A stretch of DNA of 20,509 nt from an uncultured Candidatus Saccharibacteria bacterium (GTDB taxonomy: Bacteria > Patescibacteriota > Saccharimonadia > Saccharimonadales > Saccharimonadaceae), in NCBI GenBank assembly GCA_948511255.1, contig CAOQNC010000003.1:1-20509 (forward strand), written 5' to 3'. Each line of letters starts with the position of its first letter. Positions within the stretch are counted from its first letter, which is position 1. The notes below the pieces were generated by a model. It was not told where the DNA came from. It was given only the letters and a program-made list of their open reading frames with translations, and ran no database searches. Both the position numbers and the translations under genes were made by a program. Below are positions 15,352 through 20,509 of this stretch, piece after piece.

Positions 15352-15894
15352 ATGCCCCGAGCCAAAAGTAAAGCCGAATTACAAAAAGCTGCCACCGAAA
15401 ACTATCAAAAGTTAATTGATATGATAGATAATATGAGTGAGGTAGAGAAAACCACTGAGTTTGACTTCTCAAACGACCCGAAGAAAACCGAGCGCCATTG
15501 GGACCGCGATAAAAATCTGCGCGATATTTATATTCACCTTTATGAGTGGCATCAAATGATGTTGGATTTCATAAAGAATAATGTAGAGAAGAAATTAAAT
15601 AAACAGTTTTTGCTGGAACCCTACACTTGGAAAACTTATGGCGACATGAATACAATGCTTTGGGAAAAGCACCAAAATACTAGCGAAGCAGAAGCGCGCA
15701 AGTTGTTTGAAAAATCTCACGCCGATGTCCTGAAACTAGTAGATCAATTTACCGACCAAGAACTATTTGAAAAAGGTTTTTATGGCTGGACTGGCACAAC
15801 TAATCTTGGCAGTTATTTCATCTCTGTAATGCCAAGCCACTACGATTGGGCAATGAAAAAACTCAAAGCTCATAAAAAGAATTGCGAGAAGTAG
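15352..15894 (+). CDS. ClbS/DfsB family (DUF1706) four-helix-bundle protein
   Basis: The 180-residue protein matches the DUF1706 pattern. It has a basic N-terminus (PRAKSKAELQKAA), then a DRDKNLRDIYIHLYEWHQMMLDFI segment with the family's conserved D-x-N-x-R-D-x3-H-L-x2-W-H, then a W-x3-G/GDMNTMLWEK segment and a final helix near SHYDWAMKKL. The best-studied member, ClbS, protects colibactin producers by hydrolysing the cyclopropane warhead; most other members have no known role. For a host-associated CPR bacterium, protection against a neighbour's genotoxin is an attractive idea but is inference only. It lies in the AT-rich accessory stretch. Confidence 0.85.
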   Translation: MPRAKSKAELQKAATENYQKLIDMIDNMSEVEKTTEFDFSNDPKKTERHWDRDKNLRDIYIHLYEWHQMMLDFIKNNVEKKLNKQFLLEPYTWKTYGDMNTMLWEKHQNTSEAEARKLFEKSHADVLKLVDQFTDQELFEKGFYGWTGTTNLGSYFISVMPSHYDWAMKKLKAHKKNCEK

Positions 15895-16030
15895 ACAAAT
15901 CATAATTTATAGAAAGTAACTAAATGCGACAAGAATCCGCCGAAGAAAATACAAAAGCGAAGAAAGGCAAAACGTAATTTATCTAGTCATATCGCTAATT
16001 TAGCATATTCAGTTTAAAAAGGAAAAGCCT

Positions 16031-16417
16031 ATGAATTCAGCAAGGATTGAAGAAAGTAGCCTAAATACTACAAAATATTCAAACGAAAAGCCTACAAGAA
16101 CCATCACGTTCTATCTAGGAACGTTCTTTTCAGGGATTTTTGTTGTGCCAATTTTGGGAATTATTGCGCCAACTTTTATATTTTTCGGCGTCATAACTCC
16201 TTTGCTGGGGTTTGTAAAATTGATAGGTTATCTTTTCAATTTCACCGTGCCGTATGTTAGTTTTCAAATCGGCGACTTTGAACTAAATCCGATTATCGGC
16301 TTCTCATTATCTATCGTGGTGGGTCTGATTTTGTATTTTGTAGGAAAAGAAGCTTGGAAATTGCTATTGAAATACGGCAAATATATTCACCATAAGCGAA
16401 TGGAATTAGAAAGATAA
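16031..16417 (+). CDS. Small integral membrane protein, function unknown
   Basis: A 128-residue protein with a polar N-terminus of about 22 residues, hydrophobic segments at roughly 26-48 and 50-69, a polar stretch (FQIGDFELNP) and a final membrane helix at about 88-106, followed by a basic tail (KYIHHKRMELER). The pattern resembles the transmembrane end of DUF1700/HAAS-type proteins but the match is weak. AAAAGGAAAAG precedes the ATG. Codon use is AT-rich like its upstream neighbours. No catalytic motif is visible. Confidence 0.7.
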   Translation: MNSARIEESSLNTTKYSNEKPTRTITFYLGTFFSGIFVVPILGIIAPTFIFFGVITPLLGFVKLIGYLFNFTVPYVSFQIGDFELNPIIGFSLSIVVGLILYFVGKEAWKLLLKYGKYIHHKRMELER

Positions 16418-16488
16418 ACCACAAGATGCCCAAAATATAAATCTCGCCCAATATCGGCATAATCCCCCTACCACTTTTCGCGATTTTA

Positions 16489-16497
16489 TGATAAAAT
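16489..16497 (+). promoter_or_regulatory. Likely fusA promoter (extended -10)
   Basis: TGATAAAAT is a good extended -10 element; the -35 region is weak. The start near 16504 would give a leader of about 120 nt that opens with the small hairpin AGGCAAAGCCT (16499-16509, at the boundary) and contains the 18-codon ORF. Confidence 0.5.
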
Positions 16498-16526
16498 AAG
16501 GCAAAGCCTGTGTCTCGGAGGTGATT

Positions 16527-16583
16527 ATGTCTGCCGTAAATTATATTTTTATGGCGACTAACTCCCGCCGAGTGTATAAATAA
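16527..16583 (+). CDS. 18-codon ORF in the fusA leader, with a consensus Shine-Dalgarno
   Basis: GGAGGTGATT (16517-16526) directly before the ATG is an almost complete anti-16S match and the strongest ribosome site in the window. The peptide is [18 protein letters not shown]. Its pattern ([13 protein letters not shown]) resembles the first strand of GIY-YIG nucleases (YVYIMTNSRRVLYIG). It may therefore be the stump of a decayed GIY-YIG gene, or a leader peptide acting on fusA, whose ATG lies 43 bases further on. Too short to be sure that it is translated. Confidence 0.4.
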   Translation: MSAVNYIFMATNSRRVYK

Positions 16584-16626
16584 TACAAAGATTTCGGGCA
16601 ACAATAATAACATAAGGAAAACTTTC

Positions 16627-18726
16627 ATGGCAAGCGAAGTCACAGACCTATCAAAGCTCCGCAATATCGGGATTATCGCCCATATCGACGCGGGCAAAAC
16701 CACTACGACCGAAGCGATCCTCTATCGCACCGGCCTCAAACATAAAATTGACCTAGTCAAGGGCGGCACCGGCGGTGCTACGACCGACTGGATGGAACAG
16801 GAGAAGGAGCGTGGTATCACGATTACTTCCGCTGCCGTCACCGCTTATTGGAAAGGCCACAAGATTAATATTATTGATACCCCAGGTCACATCGACTTTA
16901 CTGCCGAGGTCGAGCGTTCACTTCGCGTGCTCGACGGTGCGGTCGTAGTTTTCGATGGTAAGATGGGCGTCGAGGCTCAGTCTGAGACTGTCTGGCGCCA
17001 GGCGACCAAATACGGCGTCCCTCGCATCTGCTTCGTCAACAAAATCAACCAAATCGGTGGTGACTTCTACAAATCCCTTGATAGCATCCACAAGCGCCTC
17101 TCGAAGAACGCCGTTGCGATTCACTTGCCAATCGGTTTCGAGAAAGATATCTGCGGCGTCGTTGACCTTATCGACATGAAGGCTTATACCTACAAAGATT
17201 ATGCTGATCATGAGTTGACCGTTGGCGATATTCCTGCTGACATGCTCGAAAAAGCTAAGAATGCTCGCTCTCTCCTCGTCGAGGAAGCTGTCCAGGCCGA
17301 TGAAAACCTTATGGAAAAGTTCTTCAATCAAGGCGAAGAGGCAATCTCTGAAGTCGAGTTGAAGGCTGCTCTCCGCAAGCGCGTGCTCGATGGCGACTTC
17401 TTCCTCGTTACCGGTGGTGATGGCCGCGGCGTTATCGTCGAGAAGGTTCTCGACCTCGTTGCTGACTACTTACCGTCTCCGCTCGATCGCGATCAAGGCC
17501 AGACCGTCGGTATCGACCCGAAGACTGGTAACCAGGTCATCCGTAAAGCTGACAACAGCGAGCCTTTGACCGCTCTTGCCTTCAAGATCGCAACCGATCC
17601 ATTCGTTGGTAAACTTATCTTCGTCCGCGTCTATGCTGGTAAAATGACTTCCGGCAGCACCGTCTTGAACGCTACGACCGGCGACAAAGAGCGCATCGGC
17701 CGTCTCGTCCGGATGTTCGCTGATAAACGTGAAGAAATCTCCGAAATCACCGCTGGCGATATCGCCGCCGTGGTTGGCATGAAGGAAGTCACGACCGGTA
17801 CGACCATTTGCGACCCAGCTCATCCAATCCACCTCGAAGACATCACCTTCCCAGATCCTCCAGTATCTATCGCTGTTGAGCCAAAGACCAAATCCGATCA
17901 GGAAAAAATGGGCCTCGGCCTCCAGAAGCTCGTCGAAGAAGATCCGACCCTTCGCGTCCACACCGACGAAGAGACCGGCCAGACGATTATTTCCGGCATG
18001 GGCGAGCTTCATCTCGAAATCGCTATCGACCGCCTCCAGAAAGAGCATGGTGTTGAAGCTAACACCGGCGCTCCGCAGGTTGCTTATCGCGAAACCATCC
18101 GCGGCACCGCCGAAGCACAGGGTAAGCACATCAAGCAGTCCGGTGGTCGTGGTCAGTATGGTGACGTTTGGGTCAAGTTTGAGCCGAACGAGCCAGGCAA
18201 AGGCTTCGAATTTATCGACCAGATTAAAGGTGGTGTGGTTCCTCAGGAATATCGCAAGCCAGTTCAACAGGGTATCGAAGAAACCTTGAACGGCGGCGTT
18301 ATCGCTGGCTACCCAGTCGTTGACGTGAAGGCTACTCTCTATGATGGCTCTTACCACGATGTCGACTCCTCCGAGCTCGCCTTCAAACTCGCTGGTTCTC
18401 TCGCAACTCGTGCTGGTATCCAGAAAGCGAACCCAGTCCTTCTTGAGCCTATCATGAAGATCGAAATCACCACTCCAGAAGAGTTCATGGGTGACGTCAT
18501 CGGCGACATCAACTCTCGTCGTGGCCGCATTGACAGCATGGAAGACTTGAACGGTGGCGCCAAGCTCATCAAGGCTTTCGCTCCGCTCGCCAATCTCTTC
18601 GGCTACACTTCCGACCTCCGCTCGATGTCGCAAGGTCGTGCCGCTAGCTCCATGGAGCTCTTCGGCTACGAGGAAGTCCCACCCAACGTGGCGAACGAAA
18701 TCATCGAGAAACGAAGTACGAAGTAG
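16627..18726 (+). CDS. fusA: Elongation factor G
   Basis: EF-G is the translocation GTPase that also splits ribosomes with RRF. The 699-residue protein has all five domains. G1 is AHIDAGKT, switch I ends in [13 protein letters not shown]3 is DTPGH. Domain IV holds [11 protein letters not shown] and [10 protein letters not shown], and domain V ends [10 protein letters not shown]. Two base-recognition motifs are non-standard: G4 reads N138-K-I-N141 where NKMD is expected, and G5 (normally GSAFKNKG) reads GGDGRG (263-268). The start follows AAGGAAAA. It stands alone here, without rpsL, rpsG or tuf. Codons return to the GC-rich highly expressed style of rpoBC, unlike the genes just upstream. Confidence 0.97.
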   Translation: MASEVTDLSKLRNIGIIAHIDAGKTTTTEAILYRTGLKHKIDLVKGGTGGATTDWMEQEKERGITITSAAVTAYWKGHKINIIDTPGHIDFTAEVERSLRVLDGAVVVFDGKMGVEAQSETVWRQATKYGVPRICFVNKINQIGGDFYKSLDSIHKRLSKNAVAIHLPIGFEKDICGVVDLIDMKAYTYKDYADHELTVGDIPADMLEKAKNARSLLVEEAVQADENLMEKFFNQGEEAISEVELKAALRKRVLDGDFFLVTGGDGRGVIVEKVLDLVADYLPSPLDRDQGQTVGIDPKTGNQVIRKADNSEPLTALAFKIATDPFVGKLIFVRVYAGKMTSGSTVLNATTGDKERIGRLVRMFADKREEISEITAGDIAAVVGMKEVTTGTTICDPAHPIHLEDITFPDPPVSIAVEPKTKSDQEKMGLGLQKLVEEDPTLRVHTDEETGQTIISGMGELHLEIAIDRLQKEHGVEANTGAPQVAYRETIRGTAEAQGKHIKQSGGRGQYGDVWVKFEPNEPGKGFEFIDQIKGGVVPQEYRKPVQQGIEETLNGGVIAGYPVVDVKATLYDGSYHDVDSSELAFKLAGSLATRAGIQKANPVLLEPIMKIEITTPEEFMGDVIGDINSRRGRIDSMEDLNGGAKLIKAFAPLANLFGYTSDLRSMSQGRAASSMELFGYEEVPPNVANEIIEKRSTK

Positions 18727-18750
18727 AAAGAAAACAAGTTTTCTTTCTAC
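18723..18750 (+). repeat. Near-perfect palindrome overlapping the fusA stop codon
   Basis: Two 13-base arms, GTAGAAAGAAAAC (18723-18735) and GTTTTCTTTCTAC (18738-18750), are separated by AA. The left arm includes the last base of the final codon's neighbour and the TAG stop. In RNA it forms a long A/U-rich hairpin starting inside the stop codon. There is no T tract, so it is more likely a 3'-end stabilising structure or a processing site than the terminator, which lies 60 bases on. Confidence 0.6.
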
Positions 18751-18806
18751 GAGAACAATGTTTCTCCTGAAGGGAAAAGAGGAGCACGAAGTAAGCCGCT
18801 CCAGCC

Positions 18807-18840
18807 CCAAAAAGTCCTCCTCTCGGGGAGGACTTTTTGG
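18807..18840 (+). terminator. Strong terminator of fusA, symmetric
   Basis: The 14-base arms CCAAAAAGTCCTCC (18807-18820) and GGAGGACTTTTTGG (18827-18840) enclose TCTCGG. A-rich and T-rich flanks on both sides would let it work in either direction. Its right end overlaps the -35 of the next promoter. Confidence 0.92.
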
Positions 18841-18872
18841 CGGATACGCTATTTTGGTATATAATATATAGC
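18837..18872 (+). promoter_or_regulatory. Promoter of the two-component operon, predicted leaderless
   Basis: A weak TTGGCG (18837-18842), a 17-base spacer and a perfect TATAAT (18860-18865). The ATG at 18873 lies 7 bases after the -10 box and has no Shine-Dalgarno, so the transcript should begin at the start codon. The -35 is formed by the end of the fusA terminator. Confidence 0.65.
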
Positions 18873-19655
18873 ATGCCGACCAAGATTTATATCATTGAAG
18901 ACGAACCAGTCATGCGCCAAAGCCTCGCCGACCTTCTCACGGGTTCCGGCTACGAGGCCGACGCCTTAGTTTTCGAAGAGCAACCCGTATCCCATGGCTC
19001 TGAACAATCTGCATCCTCTAACCCTGAACAGCCCGCGCCCCCTAGTCCTGAACGGCCCGCTCCTTTTGATCTCGAGACTATCGTCGAACAAATCCTCGCG
19101 GCGAAGCCTGATTTGCTTATGCTCGACATCAACCTTCCCGGCTTAAACGGCGAACAACTCCTAAAAACTCTGCGCCAGACTTCCGAGCTCCCCGTAATCA
19201 TGGTGACTAGCAGTAGTTCCGAGATGGACGAGGTCCTCTCCATGAGTTATGGTGCCGATGATTACATCACGAAGCCTTATAGCCCGCAAGTTTTACTCCT
19301 CCGAATCGCCGCCGTCCTGAAGCGCGTCGAAGCGCCCAGCAGTATTAAAAACTTCCGCCACCTAAACATCGACCTTGCTCGCGGCGTCATCTCTGGAGAA
19401 AAAGACCCGAGAACTGGCAAGCCGCGTCGCGCCTTGCTTACGAAGAATGAGATGATTATCCTAAGTCACCTTCTCGAAGCGAAGGGTGAAATTGTCACTC
19501 GCGATGCTCTCATGACCGACCTCTGGAATAACCAGGAATACATCAACGACAACGCTCTGACCGTCAACATCAGCCGCCTTCGTTCGAAACTTAAATCTCT
19601 TGGCGCCGACGACGCTATCGAAACCCGCAAAGGCCTCGGCTATGTCCTCGCCTAA
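18873..19655 (+). CDS. OmpR-family response regulator with an insertion in the receiver domain
   Basis: A 260-residue DNA-binding regulator. I start it at ATG 18873 (MPTKIYIIEDEPV), because the receiver fold begins there; a longer frame from TTG 18837 would use the promoter itself. Receiver residues are the acidic pocket E9-D10-E11, phospho-acceptor D85 (LMLDINLPG), T112 (IMVTS) and K134 (ITKPY). The C-terminal winged helix (about 160-260) has the BceR/GraR-like NDNALTVNISRLRSKL. Between strand 2 and helix 2 of the receiver there are about 30 extra residues (35-66) rich in Pro, Ser and Glu, with repeated PEQPAP/PERPAP units. The stop overlaps the kinase start by 14 bases, so the pair is co-translated. 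Confidence 0.9.
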   Translation: MPTKIYIIEDEPVMRQSLADLLTGSGYEADALVFEEQPVSHGSEQSASSNPEQPAPPSPERPAPFDLETIVEQILAAKPDLLMLDINLPGLNGEQLLKTLRQTSELPVIMVTSSSSEMDEVLSMSYGADDYITKPYSPQVLLLRIAAVLKRVEAPSSIKNFRHLNIDLARGVISGEKDPRTGKPRRALLTKNEMIILSHLLEAKGEIVTRDALMTDLWNNQEYINDNALTVNISRLRSKLKSLGADDAIETRKGLGYVLA

Positions 19656-20509
19656 CCCGGCCGCCAACCTCCGCCACTTTCTCCGCGAGAAGCTCTATTA
19701 TTTTATACTTTTCTTCGTTCTTCTAGCTTGTCTGCTACTTTTCCTGCTCGCCCTCCATGCCCGCGCCGAAATAATTATCATTACCGTAATCTTCTTCGCG
19801 CTTTTTGGCGTCACTGTCCCGGTTTCCGAATATCTCCGCCGCCGCACCTTTTATCAAAAACTCCTCCAAAACATCGCTAGCCTCGACCGCGCCTACCTCG
19901 TCCTCGAGACCCTCGCTAGGCCGAACTTCTATGATGGCGCCGTCCTCTACGAAGCGCTCTACGCTATCAACAAATCCATGGCCGAAGTTGTTCAGAGCTA
20001 TGAAATCGAAGCCGGCGAGTTTCGCGACTATATCGAGATGTGGATTCACGAAGTCAAGACGCCGCTCGCCACTTTGAGCCTCATGAATAAAGATCGCAAA
20101 ATTGCCGCCCAGCTTAGTCGTCTCGACAGTTACGTTGAACAAGTTCTCTATTTCGCTCGCGCCGAAAACGCCGAACATGATTATCTCATTAAGCCGACTT
20201 CGCTCGCTGAAATTATCAAAAACGTCGCCACTCGTAATCGTGACCTTCTCCTCGCCAGTAACGTTGACTTTGTCGTGAGCAACCTGGACCATGAAGTTTT
20301 TACCGATAGCAAGTGGCTCGAGTTTATCATCAACCAAATCCTTCAAAATAGCATTAAATATCAGAGCAAAACTATTACCATTTCCGCCGAAGACACCGCA
20401 GAAAAAACTGTCCTCACGATTACCGATGATGGTCTCGGTATTTCCGCGAAAGACCTCCCGCGCGTCTTCGAAAAATCCTTCACCGGCGAAAATGGTCACG
20501 GTGCTATAT
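19642..20509 (+). CDS. BceS-like intramembrane-sensing histidine kinase (3' end beyond window)
   Basis: The frame opens at ATG 19642 inside the end of the response-regulator gene and is still open at the window edge (289 codons seen). Two membrane helices (about 18-38 and 42-62) are separated by only a few residues, so there is almost no outer sensor. This is the intramembrane-sensing layout of BceS, GraS and VraS-type kinases. The H-box is WIHEVKTPLATL with H136, the N-box NQILQNSIKYQ (231-241), the G1 box DDGLGI (262-267), followed by FEKSFTGENG. In Firmicutes such kinases work with BceAB-type ABC transporters to sense antimicrobial peptides. A transporter downstream, outside the window, is expected but not seen. 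Confidence 0.9.
   Translation, partial: MSSPNPAANLRHFLREKLYYFILFFVLLACLLLFLLALHARAEIIIITVIFFALFGVTVPVSEYLRRRTFYQKLLQNIASLDRAYLVLETLARPNFYDGAVLYEALYAINKSMAEVVQSYEIEAGEFRDYIEMWIHEVKTPLATLSLMNKDRKIAAQLSRLDSYVEQVLYFARAENAEHDYLIKPTSLAEIIKNVATRNRDLLLASNVDFVVSNLDHEVFTDSKWLEFIINQILQNSIKYQSKTITISAEDTAEKTVLTITDDGLGISAKDLPRVFEKSFTGENGHGAI

Noticed and set aside
15924..15977. A 17-codon ORF (MRQESAEENTKAKKGKT) after the ClbS/DfsB-like gene.
   Set aside because: Only a weak ribosome site, a very short and highly charged peptide, and no recognisable family; chance is the simplest explanation.
17470..18810. A 446-codon open frame on the minus strand opposite fusA, and similar long antisense frames opposite rpoB and rpoC (1994-3034, 5691-6833, 7851-8870).
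   Set aside because: They mirror highly biased codon use of the sense genes; translations are not protein-like families I recognise and there are no supporting ribosome sites.
1..20509. CRISPR arrays, insertion sequences, transposases, att sites and rRNA or tRNA genes.
   Set aside because: I looked for regularly spaced repeats, transposase motifs and tRNA-like folds and found none in this window.

Overview
The window reads as the chromosome of a reduced-genome bacterium, most likely Patescibacteria (CPR) and probably Candidatus Saccharibacteria. This placement is an inference from divergent but intact core proteins, very compact plus-strand gene order, and a CPR-like gat operon. The standard genetic code fits: the helicase gene ends in UGA, and no core gene has an in-frame UGA. 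All genes lie on the plus strand. A consensus promoter at the far left points leftward out of the window.

Layout. (1) 1-664: a KH-domain RNA-binding protein of the KhpA type with a long acidic tail, its promoter and a clean terminator. (2) 665-1273: a long non-coding control region before rpoB. It holds operator-like inverted repeats, a promoter, a short leader ending in a terminator-like hairpin, a second promoter and a second structured leader. (3) 1274-8590: rpoB and rpoC, one base apart, closed by a terminator. (4) 8594-13982: a tightly coupled operon gatC-gatA-(membrane HEPN-like protein)-gatB-(helicase IV-like helicase), with ends and starts overlapping as TAATG. It makes Gln-tRNA(Gln)/Asn-tRNA(Asn) by transamidation and carries two passengers. 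(5) 14000-16417: a more AT-rich accessory stretch with an AraC-type regulator, a VOC/glyoxalase-fold protein, a ClbS/DfsB (DUF1706) protein and a small membrane protein. (6) 16489-18840: fusA (EF-G) with a leader that contains an 18-codon ORF behind a near-perfect Shine-Dalgarno, then a palindrome and a terminator. (7) 18860-20509: an OmpR-type response regulator overlapping a BceS-like intramembrane-sensing histidine kinase that runs off the right edge.

The strongest unusual signals are inside housekeeping proteins. RpoC keeps its length but has lost all eight cysteines of both structural zinc sites, and it departs from near-universal residues in the bridge helix and trigger loop. RpoB has Asp-Asp where Glu-Asp is usual. 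EF-G lacks the canonical guanine-specificity residues in G4 (NKIN, not NKxD) and G5. At the DNA level, three genes (gatC, the AraC gene and the response regulator) share one promoter design: TATAAT exactly 7 nt before the ATG with no Shine-Dalgarno, which predicts leaderless mRNAs.

Residue-level comparisons to E. coli are from memory of those sequences and need an alignment to confirm.
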